From Castanea sativa (taxonomy: Eukaryota; Streptophyta; Magnoliopsida; Fagales; Fagaceae): a stretch of DNA of 64,000 bases. Where the stretch lies: the NCBI RefSeq assembly GCF_040712315.1, contig NC_134014.1, forward strand, positions 40,847,634-40,911,633, given 5' to 3'. The translations under genes and the position numbers were made by a program. Positions 33,818 to 46,389 of this stretch are shown piece after piece. The notes beneath the pieces were generated by a model, which saw nothing but the letters and a program-made list of their open reading frames with translations, did no database searches and had not been told where the DNA came from. Numbering within the stretch: the first letter of the stretch is position 1; each line of letters opens with the position of its first letter.

Positions 33818-35542
33818 GGTGAAAATACACTTTTAGTCCCTACATTTTGGGCTGATTTTCATTTTGGTCCCAATTTTGATTTTGCTACTATTCTAGTCCC
33901 TAAAATCGGAAAATTAATTCTATTTTGGTCTTTGTTGTCAACCCACTAACAGAAAATGCCTACGTGGCAGACGGAATGCTATGCTTGCTGACGTGGCGTT
34001 GACGTGACAATTAAAATATTATTAAAAAAATTATTTGGCATTTTAAAATGCCACATCATATTTAAATTAATAAAAAAGTTAAAACAAAATAAATAAAAAA
34101 TTAATTTTTTTATTCACCCCAGATTCCTCAATTAAAATTTTTTTTGATGGGCTCAATTTTAATTTTAATTGAAAAATAAATAAAATAAACAAAAAATTTA
34201 TACGATTTCTCTAAACAAAGCTTTCGTCTAAAGCTCTCTCTCGGATCGAAATCTTTGTCTCTCTCTTTCAGCTTTCTTTTTGGGATCTGGGTTTAAAGAA
34301 AAAGATGGGCTGAGATCGGTGGTAGTGGTTGTGAAGTGGTAGTCGATTCGGTGGTGGGTGGGTTTCAGATTGAAGCTCTCTCTTGTCAGTCCGGTGGTGG
34401 GTGGTGGTGATTGATCAGTGGCAGTGGTGGTGATTGGTGGTCTGATTTGTTTATGTGGGTTTTAGATTGAATCTCTCTCGTCTAAAGCGCTCTCTCTCAG
34501 TGGGTTTGCTGGGTATTGTATAAAAAGGTAAAACTGAGGTATGGATTTTGGAAATTGGAAAATTCTGATAGGTTTTTAGAAGGTGAAGAAGATGGAGTAC
34601 CAGGACCAGTTGTGGGTTATTTGGAGACGACGTTATCGCCGGTGATGACGAACTAGGAGATGCTGAGAATGCCTTTCTCTTTGAAGGCGGAGACGGTGCA
34701 AGGACCTGTGATTCTCTCCACCGTTCCTTTGAACACTTCGTGAAGCTTCTGCATCAGATCCATCTTCTCTCTCTTGCTCTCTCTTCAATTCAGGGATTGT
34801 GGAAAACCCTGAGGTGGGTTTCTTAGTTCGACTTGCTGGATTGCTGGGTTCGACTTGGTGGGTTTCTTGGGTTCTGAGGTGGGTTTCTTGGTTCGACTTT
34901 CTGGGTTCTGAGGTGGGTTTGCTGGGTTCAACTTGCTTGAGATGGGTTTTTCTGGGTTTGAGATTTTTTTTGTTTTGGTTGGTTGTGTTATATTTTTGGA
35001 TTGATTTGGTACTTTGGGGCTTTGGGATTTGATGATTTTGCTGGAGTTAAGAAAATGGTGGCTTTAAGATTTATGATTTTGTTTTTCAGTTGAATTTTCT
35101 GGATTTTTTATGTGTTTGTTTTCTAAGAAAATTTTTGGGATTGCTAGTTTGCTTGGTCTTGAAGAACATGAAGTTCATGTTCTGGGAAAGAAGAAATGTT
35201 CTTATCGAAAAAAAAATCGGATTAATGTTTATTTTAAATTTTTTTTTAAATTTTCTGATCTGGCCTTTTATTTTTATTTATTTTTATTAATTTAAATCTG
35301 ATGTGGCATTTTAAAATGCCAAATAAATTTTTTTTTAATAATATTTTAATTGTCACGTCAATGCCATGTCAGCAAGCATAACATTCCGTCTTCCACGTAC
35401 CCATTTTCTGTTAGTGGGTTGACGGCAAGAACTAAAATAGAATTGATTTTCCGATTTTAGAGACTAGAATAATAGCAAAATCAAAATTGGGACTAAAATG
35501 AGAATCAGCCCAGAATGTAGGGACTAAAAGTGTATTTTCGCC
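33818..35542. mobile_element. Pack-MULE (1,725 bp) with long inverted repeats
   Basis: Ends GG(T/C)GAAAATACACTTTTAGTC in inverted orientation. The arms pair for about 270 bp (33818 to about 34090 with about 35275 to 35542). Flanks are ATTCTAGAA (33809-33817) and ATTCTAAAA (35543-35551), a 9-bp duplication with one change, as expected for Mutator-like elements. There is no transposase. The centre carries a fragment of the ATG3 gene and GT-rich and CT-rich sequence that may come from other leaders. Confidence 0.9.
34592..34763 (-). pseudogene. ATG3: Captured first exon of autophagy gene ATG3, broken
   Basis: On the minus strand from ATG 34763: QKLHEVFKGTVERITGP, then TVSAFKEKGILSIS, FVITGDNVVSK and, in a shifted frame, WSW. 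This is the N-terminus of ATG3, the E2-like enzyme that joins ATG8 to phosphatidylethanolamine. Breaks: a TAG where the family has Glu (after SIS), a TAA after VVSK and a one-base shift before WSW. A GT (GGTACTCC) follows WSW at a plausible exon end, so the capture seems to include the exon 1 / intron 1 border. The catalytic Cys lies far downstream in ATG3 and is absent. It is carried inside the Pack-MULE. Confidence 0.85.
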
Positions 35543-35551
35543 ATTCTAAAA

Positions 35552-37728
35552 ATACTCAAGAAGTTCTAAATAAAATGTTGTCTTCAATATCTGTTTAGTC
35601 CTAACTTCAAAAAAACTAAAGGGCTACATCCTACAGGCAAATTGTCTTCAAGATACAACAAAACCCAATATTTACATATAGTCATTCTAGAATTACTCAA
35701 GAAATTCTATATAAAATGTTTTATGCAGAATATATGTACATATCGCGGGAAAGTACTGATTGTGTCCTCTATTTTATATAGATTCAGTGAGGATTCAAAT
35801 AAATAGGCATCATAAAATGACACTAATTAGGTGTTATACCCTTTCAAGAAATAATTGAAAACAATTTTGACCGTGAAGCACATGAAATCATGTCAAATGG
35901 GTCAGTAAAACTGGATTTTTTTTTTTTTGCATAAAACACATCCGTTTCAAGCTCACTCAAAACTTGCTCGAGCAAAACTATGTAGAATTTTCAAATGAAA
36001 AGGTTTGCCTAACACCTCACAAGATATCTCGTTTAACCCAACTTATCAGAATTTTAAACAGAAAATCTCAATCACCAATATTCACTTGACACTCGCTCAA
36101 ATGAACTTTTGCAAAATCATTTCCTCACTTTCACAATTGGATTCTTGTTTAATCCCACTTCTAAAATTACAAAGTATATATATCAAAATATACAACAGAG
36201 AGCATAGTCTAAGATAGTATTGATTGAGTTGGAGATGAGTCTCAACACGAACAAGTTGTCAAAATGGGTAGACTCGGAACTTAAAAGGTATGAAAATGAG
36301 TTGAAGATAATGTCACTGAAATGGTTGAAATTGGAGTTGGATCATGGATGTTGCCGGTTGTGATGTTTTAGGAGAAAAAGGGGAAAAATTACATTGCCAA
36401 ACAGTTTTCTTCAAATTTTTTTTTTGGAAAAATAATAGAAAACCAATTTAAAGAGTAAATTCTCAAAAAGTTTTTCATGAATTTTTTTAACAAACTTTAA
36501 AAAAAATATATTAACAATAGCCTCCATGAAACGCCCTAACCAAACACTCAGTTTTTTTCAGAAGTATTTTTTGATAGCTTTTACTAAACAATCTACTTTA
36601 AAAAAAAGAAAAAAAACTCAATTTTATACGACATTTTTTAAAACCACTATCTTTTTAAAAAGCATAGTTTGAAAAAATTGAACCAAACTCAACCTTAAAT
36701 CTTAAAAGTTGAGAACGTGATTGGTAAAACTTAAAAGCCGAATGAATATTTTACGTTCGCCAACAAATCAAGCACCACGCTGAACGCATCAATATGTCTA
36801 CATAGTGCTTGCACCACTAGACTCCCTTTTAAAATTAGAAAGTGTAGAATGTTTCTGTCGAACTTGATTGAATTATTGGTCAATAATGCAATCACTTTAT
36901 CTCTTACTACTTTTGATACATCCTTTACCTTTAATCATAAGCTCATAAGATTTTTGTGCCATGTTTTTTGTCTTGGGCTTAAGTCTTAACCATGTCAACC
37001 AAACCAGAACAATATTTTATATATGCAATGAACATGATTTCCACTGTTGGGAAAGCACGTAGCTGAGGTTCCATCTTTTCTTCCATTTGCAAGCAATTCT
37101 TGTTGACAAAGAAATAGGGAGTGGAAAGTTAAGCAGATGATCATTAGAAAATTTCATAAGAAAATAGCCAGGTATATTTCTGATCGTCTTTTTGGGCAAG
37201 TGGCCACTAGTAAATTGGCAATCAACAAGTGCGCTCGACATTTTTTCTACAATTCAAAGCTAAAAAATAATACTTACACAAAAGTAATATATAGTGTGTT
37301 AACTTTAAAACAAAAGCGTAATAAGAAAGGAAATTATTTTTTATATTATTAATATAATATTAATAATATTCATTAGTACATCAATTTATAAATTTTTTTG
37401 CAATAAAATTGGTAGTATTGAATAAAAATCTTTTGTTACGCTTTTTATGTTCTATTTTGTACTTCATCAACTACAGTTGCCATGTGCTTTTTTATTTAGT
37501 TTAAAACTCACATGTGTAGTCACTTAAGTTACACAACACCCTATTGGACTAAAGGCTATTGTTAAAACTGTCTGCACAAGCCACAATGAAATAAAAAATA
37601 TTAAAAAATAAAAAATAAAATACTACCAAATTGCATCAACTTAAAGTAGTATTCAACACAAAAAATTCATTAACCTAAAATAAAGATGCAATCAAGAATT
37701 AAAAATCTACCAAAATCCAAAAAAAAAA
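35552..37728. other. Intergenic, nothing recognised
   Basis: AT-rich, no coding likeness. Short open frames near 36005-36217 and 37017-37352 match nothing I know. Confidence 0.5.
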
Positions 37729-37731
37729 AAA

Positions 37732-37781
<50 letters not shown>
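37729..37781 (+). repeat. (TA)n(GA)n compound microsatellite
   Basis: A run of about 7 TA units is followed directly by about 18 GA units. Confidence 0.9.
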
Positions 37782-37785
<4 letters not shown>

Positions 37786-37849
37786 CACTTTTTGTATGGA
37801 CAAAATATGGATAGAATAGAAGAGAGATTAACAAATTTTTTTTTAAAAA

Positions 37850-38012
37850 ATGTGAGTTTTAGTTAGCTCAACTGGTAAAGTTTTTTATGATTAAATAAAT
37901 CTGGGGTTTAATCCTTACCTACACTAAAAACTGATTGGTGTCTTGGTCTGATGATAAAAAGTTATTATTAGGAGCGGACGTCATAGGTTGAAACTCTTTC
38001 TAAAAATAATTT
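37850..38012 (+). mobile_element. tRNA-derived SINE
   Basis: The head has an RNA polymerase III A-box-like TAGCTCAACTGG and, about 40 bases on, a B-box-like GGTTTAATCC. The body 'aaaactgattggtgtcttgg' and 'aggagcggacgtcataggttg' is followed by an A-rich end (about 38000). I recall the same body as a common SINE in Fagaceae. It is degenerate and not a working tRNA. Confidence 0.7.
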
Positions 38013-39274
38013 TTATAAAAAATAAAATGGGAGAAGAATAGTCAAAATAAAAGGAAGATGAAGAGATGAAAGAATTGTAAGGCTAAAATATAAAGTAGTG
38101 GAGAGATAAGAAGATAAAAGTGAATTGTAATTAAGGTGAAAATTTAATAAAGAGAAAAATAGTTTAAAATGAAAGAGAAAATGTTGGAAATAGGTGGATA
38201 ATATGGCTGCTAATGTGGCTTAACTGGAGTCTAGTAACAATAGATACTACGCTGTAGCTCTTAGATATACAAGAACAGTCACATTTTTTGTTTTTGAAAA
38301 ACTTTTTTCACATATTATTTTTTAAAGTTTTTATTTTCTATGGAAATTTAAGAACCTAAGTTAGGGTTAGGCGTAAATCCCTAATATTGTAAGTTGTCCA
38401 GTTATCAATCAAAACATGTTTTTAATGTTGTGATTATTGAAATCAATTGCTCTCTTTTTATAATTGTTTTGTAAGATTGATGTTTAATTCTAATTCTTTC
38501 ATGAGTCTATTTTTGAATATTCTTATTGTTAGAATAGGGTTTTATAGTCTCTCTAGCAAACCACGTTAATTTTGTTAGATATTACTTTTGTCATTGTATT
38601 GCCTTTAGGGTATGCCATGTTCTTGGGTTTTCTTAACAAAGTTATTCTTGTCCAAACTTAAATTTTTGGAACGATTTATTGATAGAATCAACCAAGAGTT
38701 TTACTAATTAATTTTATTTCTAAATCTTCTAATTGGGTAGTTTGTGTGTTTACTTACCTGATTGTGTACTAAAATTGGTAGTAGATGCTTAATGTTATTG
38801 GTGGATAAATCTTGACGCCCTAGTGATTTTATTTATTGAATTTTCTCAAACTTTCTTTGTGCTAGTTTCAATTATATTTTTCCGTATATAATTGGTGTTT
38901 TTGACGTGTTTCTATTTTCCTTTTCTCGGTGGAAGGACAACCTTAGCTACACTACAATTTCCATTACAAAATTGGATGACATCACTATGAAATGCAATAA
39001 ATCAAGTATGCACATCATGTAAATTTTACATAAGGAGACTAAATATTATTATAAGTCTTCAATGCAAAGATACTTTAATAGAAATATTTTTTTTATCCAA
39101 ATTTTTTTTTATAAAACATAATTTATATATTTTTATCACACCCTGATAGTAGCAAGATTCATATCATTTTCATATCACACAATTCATTTTGGTTTGTGGG
39201 CTGCAATGATGATTAGGTTTTCCACATGTTTTACTTACAATTAATTTTTTCTGATTAATCATATTGAGCATCAA
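38013..39274. other. Intergenic, nothing recognised
   Basis: AT-rich sequence without open frames of note. Confidence 0.5.
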
Positions 39275-39867
39275 CTCATGCTAAGATTGGACGATGATAT
39301 ATAGGATTGGGTCCTCCTAGTGACTCCCAATTAATTCTTACTCGATGATTCTATAGGGGATCAGTCAATGAAGAAACTAGAGGATTATGTATAGGATCAA
39401 GTCCTCCTGGTGTTTGCATGTTAATTCTTGCTTGGTGATTTTGTAGAGGATCAGTCAATGAAAGGATGAAGGATTATGTATAGGATCGAGTCCTCCTAGT
39501 GTTTGCTTGTTAATTCTTGCTAGATGATTCTTTAGAGGATCAATCAATGAAGAGACCGAAGGATTATGTAGAGGATCAAGTCCCCCTGGTGTCTGCTTTT
39601 TAATTATTGCTTGGTGATTCTATAGAGAATTAGTCAATAAAGACATTGGAGGATGATGTATAGGATTGGGTCCTTCTAGTGATTCTTTGTTAATTCTTGC
39701 TCAAAGATTCTGTAGAGAATCGGTCAATGAGGAGATTGGAGGATTATGTATAGGATCAGATCTTTCTGGTGTCTTCTTGTTATTTATTGCTTAATAATTC
39801 TGTAAAGGATCAGTCAATGAAGAGATTGGAGAATGATGCATAGGATTGGGTCCTCTTGGTGCATAGG
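39275..39867 (+). repeat. ~90-bp tandem repeat next to the large MULE
   Basis: Seven units marked by '(g/t)ataggat(t/c)' begin at about 39301, 39391, 39480, 39570, 39660, 39750 and 39840, a very regular 89-90 bp. Two unit types alternate irregularly ('ggattgggtcct' and 'ggatcaagtcct'). Confidence 0.9.
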
Positions 39868-39911
39868 ATGAGAACACTCTTTCCAAATAACATTACTGTG
39901 CTAAAGATTTC

Positions 39912-40150
39912 GTTAGTTGGCTGGTTTTGGAAGAAAATGGGAAACTAACAACTCGAGTTTCTAAAACTCGAGATTGAAATGAAAATCGAGTTTTTAGTAC
40001 TCGATTATGGGGTTTTTCATTTATTGACGTGGACAAATTTTTCCATGTGGATTCTTGCAAAATCAAGTTTCTAAAACTCGGTATTCAACTAAAAATCGAG
40101 TTTTTAGTACTCGATTATGTATATAAAATCAAGTTTCTAAAACTCGATAT
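39912..40150 (+). repeat. Left terminal inverted repeat of the large MULE
   Basis: ACTAACAACTCGAGTTT, 'aaactcgagatt' and 'aaaatcgag' match the reverse complement of 60600-60700 (ATAACAACTCGAGTTT...). So does the inner 'tggacaaa' block. Looser matching runs out to about 39912 (23 of 34 bases in an ungapped comparison). The exact edge and the target duplication could not be fixed. Confidence 0.7.
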
Positions 40151-42523
40151 CTAATCATCGTTTTTAAACACCCCTTTCAGAAATACGTTTTTGACCGCTT
40201 CAAACCTAAAATCTCACCTATACCTGTCTAGAGCTCACTCCTCACTCCCATTCAGTTACTCTCACTCGACTCGCTCTCTTTGATTCTCACTCTAACAGAT
40301 ACTCTCCTCATTCTATTCTCACACCAGTCCCTTCAAGATTCAGTCTTTCTCTCCGATTCGGTTTATTCCACAGTATTTGTACCAAGGTAAATCCTTTTCA
40401 AATTTTCGCTCTTGAATGCTAAGAAAGTTTGATCGTTGAAAGTTTGGTATACACCGTTGCTTGTTGTTTGATTGTTGTTTATATTTTTCATCAAGCCTAA
40501 TCAAGCATTACTTATTATTATTATTTCTGTGCGCCTCTCCCATGCTCATTCCCGGGTAAGCCGCCATTGTTTGCTTTTGCAACCCCAAGCTTTTGCTTTT
40601 GTTTTAGTTTTTTTTTTTTTGCTTTTTCAAATTTTGATTGAGTTGGAGAGTGGAGACCCAGTACAAATGAGGAAAGAAAGGATTTTTAGTTCAGTATTGT
40701 TTTCTGATTTGGGTCTTGTTCATAATGGGTCGAGTACTTCCTTTGGAATGAGAGTTTCCGTTTAGTCGTCGGAGAGTGTTGTTATAGAATAAAATAATAC
40801 TAATAATTGGAAATTTGGAATGAGAGTGGTTGGAGAGAGTTTTTTTATTTAGATATCTCAATGTTTCAGAAGCAAATCATTAGAACTAGTTTTTTTTGCT
40901 GTTGTTTTCTTTTCAGCTTAGCCCTCCATTTGGGCAGAGGGTAGAAATTGTTGTTATTAGGGTGAAATGCCACTCAAACCCAGAGATAGATGATTTTCCT
41001 TGAAATGTGTTCAGGCACATTAGTTGATTGGACATTAGGGGCAAAACATTGTTTTTGTGCAGGCCCCGAGAGTGGTACTAATTCAAGGAAAACTCTTAAT
41101 ACTAAATATGATCTCAAAACAACAGGGATCAACTTATCACACATAAAAATTGGCAAATTCTCTATCACAAAATTCAACTGGAACAAACCTTGATGAGAAG
41201 ATTTTCTTTCCTATCAGCTATAATTATGTAGTATTGCCAACAACAGTATGTGAAAAAACAAAAAACTTCCTTAGCAAGTCTACTTGCCACAAACATGAAA
41301 AACCCACCACTTGGCACACCTATTACTTGGTATTAACTATTAAATCAACAAGGAATGGTTCATATACATGGCACTAGAGTCCTTTTATTGTAGCAACAAA
41401 AATTTTAAACACTAAATACAAAGCTCTTGGGCACTAGCTTATGTGATTCATATGCATATGTTGCAAAAGTTTACAAGAAAATAACCAAAACATCCTTACG
41501 TAAGTGCTTAGTTGCATTAATAAGGGTGTAATTGAAAAGGGAAACTAGATGTATTAGTCAGTTTATGTTGAGGAACATTTTTAGGAGAGGGCTTGGATAC
41601 AGGTATTGGCAAGCAAGTTTTAAAGCATTTGCATGTAGAAGTGACAAGACAATCGTGATTTACAATTTATCAGCAAGTAGATTGTTCCAGGGAAATTTTA
41701 TTCAAAAATATAATGCAGCTTATTCAATCATGCAGGGGGGGTCAACTTTTTCATATTTATATTGAAGACAATAGTTGCTTATTTTTTGATCAAATTAAGA
41801 CAACCCTTATGGAATTCTACTCTAGACTCTGGTGGATTTGTTTATTCACAAGGTTGTGTTTGATGATTTTATGTGACAAAGCAATTTGAGATAGTGTTAT
41901 TATTAATTTGTATATATAAAAAAAAGGAACTGATAAATGCAGCTAAGAAGGCATTGTTCAAATTGAATCTCCTCTTAACAGTTATGTTATGGTTTCATCT
42001 TATTTTAGTGACTTCAACATCTTACCTAACCAAAAAAAAAAAAAAAAAAAACCCATCAAACTTTCATGGGATTTTTTAATTGCACAAGCTCCAGATTTCT
42101 CCATAGGAATCCATTAAAAAGATGGCCATAATCAAGCAGTAACTAAATTAGAGTGCTTACTCACAATTACCAAATTATCCTATTAACCATCTTGAGACAT
42201 CAAAATTTTTACTGTTTTAGTCACTAAGTAACAAATGTCAAATGAAACCAATTCAGAAATAATCAAAAAGTCTGCAAACCCAGATAGGATCAATTCAGTA
42301 AATTCAAAAAACATCCACAAAAAAAAAAAAAAGTGAATAGGTAAACATAGGAACATAAAAGATCAAGGCTGTACTTCTTCTTGCTTTCCATTCTTTTAGC
42401 ATCCTTTTTTAAATAATGCCAATAAGCTGCTCTTCAGTATAGATTTTCGTTGCATGTAGAATAGCATTCCTTTGCCCCCGCACTATTAATGATCTCACAG
42501 TTGAGTATCTGAATGTTTGCAGT
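40151..42523 (+). other. Leader and first intron region of the PMD gene
   Basis: A CT-rich stretch (40230-40380) ends in ACCAAG|GTAAAT at about 40386, a good donor for a non-coding first exon. The next 2.1 kb is AT-rich with no coding likeness and would be an intron reaching the acceptor before the ATG exon (gtttgcag at 42515-42522). Confidence 0.5.
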
Positions 42524-45427
42524 ATGGAGCCTCGGATTGATGACGAGCCACAGATCTTGCACCCTGGTCCACTTGATGAGTCATTGTTGACGCGACAACG
42601 ATATCATCGATCAGAGGACATTTGGAATGGCGATGTGAAATATCTAGCTCTAACAACCACTTTAATTTTTACGTTGTCTTTGACTTTTAGTTAGCAAGTT
42701 CTTTCAAAGTTGTATTTGTAGTTGTAACAACTGCTATAATTTTTATGGATTTTGCAGGACCTGGGCCCACTTACGTGCCGTGGTCGCACTAAGGAGATGG
42801 CAAGCATTCAGATGGGAGATAATCGGGTGATTGATATTATCAAGTTGCTAAGGCTGGAAGGATTGTTTAGGGCCTCTTCCAAAGAGATAGATCATTGCCT
42901 AATATCGGCCCTAGTTGAGCGATGGCGGCCGGAGACGTATACGTTCCATCTTCCACATGGTGAGATGTCAATCACCCTACAAGATGTGGAGGTCATTTTT
43001 GAACTTCCTATAGAAGGTGAGGTCTTGGTTGGGCCGACTGCTGTGGTGGATGGGGATTGGCGAGATCTGTGCATGGAGTTGCTTGGTTTTACTCCGACGA
43101 ATGACAACAAAACTTTGATGGGGCAAATAATTCTCATCAGCCGCTTTGTTGACGCCATTGCAGCGCCACTGCCTCATGACGCAACGGAGATGCAGATACA
43201 CCAGTATGCCCGGTGCTATATTTTAGCGCTGCTAGGGGATAAGCTTTTCATGGACAAGTCGGGAGATAGGGTGCATTTGATGTTCTTGGCGTTCTTGCGT
43301 GACCTTCGTGATCCGCCACAGTATAGTTGGGGTAGTGGTTGCTTGGCTTGGTTGTACAGAGAGTTGTGTCGGACAAGCGAGAAAGGGGCATCACAGATTG
43401 GTGGGGTGTGCACATTGGTCCAGTATTGGGCATGGGCAAGGTTGCCATTCTTGTGCCCGAGGATAGAGCCCCCACCTGGATGTGATTATGGCCCATGGCC
43501 ATATGCTCCACTTGCATTTAAGTAAGTAGTTTTCTGATATTGTGTGTTTTCTGCAATGTACTCTTCTTAGTAACTACAACATGGGTATTATCTTATTTTA
43601 TGTTATTCGCTCGTAACTGTAGGTGGGTGCGGGTGCCAAGCTCGAAGAGTAGGCCATCCGGCATGGCCTTGATCCACTATTACGAGCAATTAGTTAGATT
43701 ACAGCTGGACCAAGTATGGCAAACAAAAATTCTGTTTGGTTATGTTAATTTTCCTTAAGAATATGATTGCTTCATCCTTTAACATATCTTTTGTTTTAAT
43801 TTTTGTTTTTCCCTTTATCTATGTATTCTCCCTTGTTTCACGTTCCTTGATGTTATGATAATTTTTTTTTGTTTCTATTGTAGATTGTGTGGCAGCCATA
43901 CGAGGTAGACTTCGGCCACCTTCCTGACTTTTGCGTTTCAGGGAGGGATACGTGGACGGCAAGGGTGCCACTTGTGTGCTTTTGCATAGTAAAGATACAC
44001 CACCCAGATCGTGTCCTTCGTCAGTTTGGGTTGGAGCAAGAGCGGCCTGACCATGTTGTGTACGATGAAAGACTGCATAGAATGGACTTGCGTGGGAAGG
44101 TGGAAAAGAATTGGAGGGAGGAGCATGGACCGTATATCCTTACATGAGATATGAGACAACAACGACTTTGCCATGCACCTCCTCAGACTGGTGAGATGCC
44201 TCGCGATCATGACTATTACCGCTGGTACCGTTCGGTCACTCGAAAGTATGTCGACCGCAACAGCGCAAAATTAGATATATCTGTAATGTGTTCTAATTAG
44301 ACATATCTTAGTTGAGTATTTGGGTAGATTAATAAATACTATATTATCCATTCTACAATTGATATGTAAATGTCTCAAATTTGATTGTACTGGTTCTTTG
44401 TTAGTTTCAGATTGAAAGCCATTTAGCGCTGTTGGAGATGCTTCCTGTAGGCAGCCGAGCACATAACCATGTTCGACGCGTCCTAAATGATTTAGCTGGG
44501 CTTAGTGGTGGTCCTGCAGCAAATGGGGAGGCAAACAATGAGCATGAGACTGAATCAGCAACTACTGTAACCCCAAGCACAAGCGCAGCACCCGTAAGTA
44601 CATCGACCCGTGCTACTGCAGCTAGGGGCCGTGGTGGGCCTGTTACAGCAAGCCGAAGCACAAGTGCAGCTAGGGGCCGTGGTCAGCCTGCTACAGCAAG
44701 CCGAAGCACAAGTGCAGCTAGGGGCCGTGGTCGGTGTGCAACAACCGCTCGGGTTGTAAGTAGTCTTGAGATATTTGCACCCATCCCGCACGCATCTCTC
44801 CAGCCTGAGGTCCCTCCACCCATGGTAGATGCATCTCCTCAGCCCGAGGTCCCTTCACCCACCCCACCTTCACAGCCCAGTTTCGATCTCGGTATTCATT
44901 CTTAGTTGACCCCTCCTATGCACCCCAAGACACCCTCAAACCCATCCACCAGCTCCAGTGCACCCACTTTGCCCATAGACCCACCCCGTCCGGAACCCAT
45001 GACAATGATCCCCACTCCTGGCCTGTACACAGAGCATCATTACCCACCTACCTCATCCTCATCTGACCCTCTAGGACCTCCAGTTGGGATTGACACTCTT
45101 CAGCCAGATACTGATGTACCGGATGAGCATCCCCTTCATCAGCCCTCACCCCCACGAGGTCGACTGCAACGTGCTAGAAGAGCTCCCACTTGTGGGACAG
45201 GTGGACACAAAATAGGACACAAAGGCAGCTCTATGGTACGATACCATTAATTACGATGTATAGGCCTATTTTGCAGTTCATTTTATCTTATTATTACACC
45301 AAATATTGACTGTATGCATCTAATGTGTTTGCAGCACGATGATGAGCCTAAGGATGATGCCCCGCAGCCTCCTCCCCATCCCAAACATTACACGAGGGTT
45401 AAAAAACGCAAAATTGGTGAACTTTGA
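42524..45427 (+). pseudogene. Plant mobile domain (PMD, MAIN-like) gene of the MULE, two nonsense codons
   Basis: Six exons join in frame: 42524-42634, 42758-43521, 43623-43713, 43884-44282, 44411-45235 and 45335-45427 (761 codons). Exon 2 carries the PMD core (DIIKLLRLEGLFRASSKEID, then LISALVERWRPETYTFHLPH, GEMSITLQDVEVIFELPI and SGCLAWLYRELCR). Exons 3-4 continue with SRPSGMALIHYYEQL, YEVDFGHLPDF and HYYRWYR-type sequence. Exon 5 has three near-identical repeats of TASRSTSAARGRG and a Pro-rich tail, and exon 6 ends basic (RVKKRKIGEL). PMD proteins occur in transposons and in domesticated silencing genes (MAIN, MAIL1). A TGA at 44145-44147 (family Trp before DMRQQ) and a TAG at 44903-44905 (probably Gln) interrupt it. 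All splice sites look good. Confidence 0.85.
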
Positions 45428-45795
45428 AAAAGAGGTTTGTTACAAAGGTAATGTTTAATGTGATCTTTTTTCCTGTTGGGGCTCTTATTTGTTGTGTGTG
45501 TGTGTTTGATGCTTCATATTTTTACAGCTTTAAGTTTACAATTTTAACTAGAAGTATGATGGCTCATATTTTTATTTGTATCTTTGTTCGGCCATTCGAG
45601 GCAAGACAAGGTTAAAAGTGAGGTGAATTTTGTAAACTTCTTATCCTGGTTAGGTGCCACCAGCTTGGTGTTATTCATGTCCCACTAAGACCAAGGGTTC
45701 AATCTGATAATGTGATTGCTCTTAAAAATTTAAACAATAAATTTGCACCTAATTATTTGTAGCCTTACCCTTATGGAGTGTCATGTTATTTCCAG
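45428..45795 (+). other. 3' flank of the PMD gene
   Basis: T-rich, with a short TG run near 45496-45508. No coding likeness until the sugar-transporter fragment. Confidence 0.4.
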
Positions 45796-46389
45796 ATTTT
45801 TCTTCCCAGCTCTTGGAGGACTACTGTATGGCTATGACATTGGTGCTACATCTTGTGCCACAATATCTATAGAGGTATGCTTTTAATGTAATTTTGAACT
45901 GTAGTGGCATTATATTCATCTGACTTAGCTTGTTTTCATTCTTTTGAATGAAAATTCTCATTTAAGAGCCGAAAAGTATATTTGTATTTCCTTGCTTGAA
46001 GGACTCACTCTAAAACTGCAGCTTATATAAGATAATTTATTATTTTTTGACCCCATACTACTGTTAACAGCATGTAGTTTTCTTAAATAACTAAGTCAAG
46101 TTAATGAAATTCTTTCTTAATAACCTTTGTCTTTTCTTGCAGTCAGTGACACTAAGTGGAATATCATGGTACAACTTATCTTCTGTGGAGATTGGTCTCA
46201 TAGTGAGTTTACAATTGACTCTTTCTTGTTATTGTTATATGTTTATGGGTTGATATTTTACATTGATGGGGAAAACAAATACATGCTTTTGTTTCTAATT
46301 TTGTGGATGCTACCTATTGCAGACTAGTGGCTCATTATATGGTGCATTGATTGGCTCTGTTTTGGCCTTTAATGTTGCTGATTTCCTAG
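45796..46389 (+). pseudogene. Captured exons of a D-xylose-proton symporter-like sugar transporter
   Basis: Three consecutive internal exons with intact GT-AG borders: 45796-45874 (FFPALGGLLYGYDIGATSCA), 46143-46202 (SVTLSGISWYNLSSVEIGLI) and 46323-46389 (TSGSLYGALIGSVLAFNVAD). They match the first and second membrane segments of the plastid/vacuolar xylose-symporter-like group of the major facilitator family. The N-terminal exon and the other ten membrane segments are absent. The reading frame of these pieces is clean. Lies inside the proposed MULE, same strand as the PMD gene. Confidence 0.85.

Noticed and set aside
37852..37925. tRNA-like A and B boxes, possible tRNA gene
   Set aside because: There is no cloverleaf with paired acceptor stem and the boxes are degenerate. 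The following body and A-rich end fit a tRNA-derived SINE.
44555..44791. Cys/Thr-rich minus-strand open frame
   Set aside because: It is the antisense of the AARGRG repeats in PMD exon 5; the Cys-rich look is an artefact.
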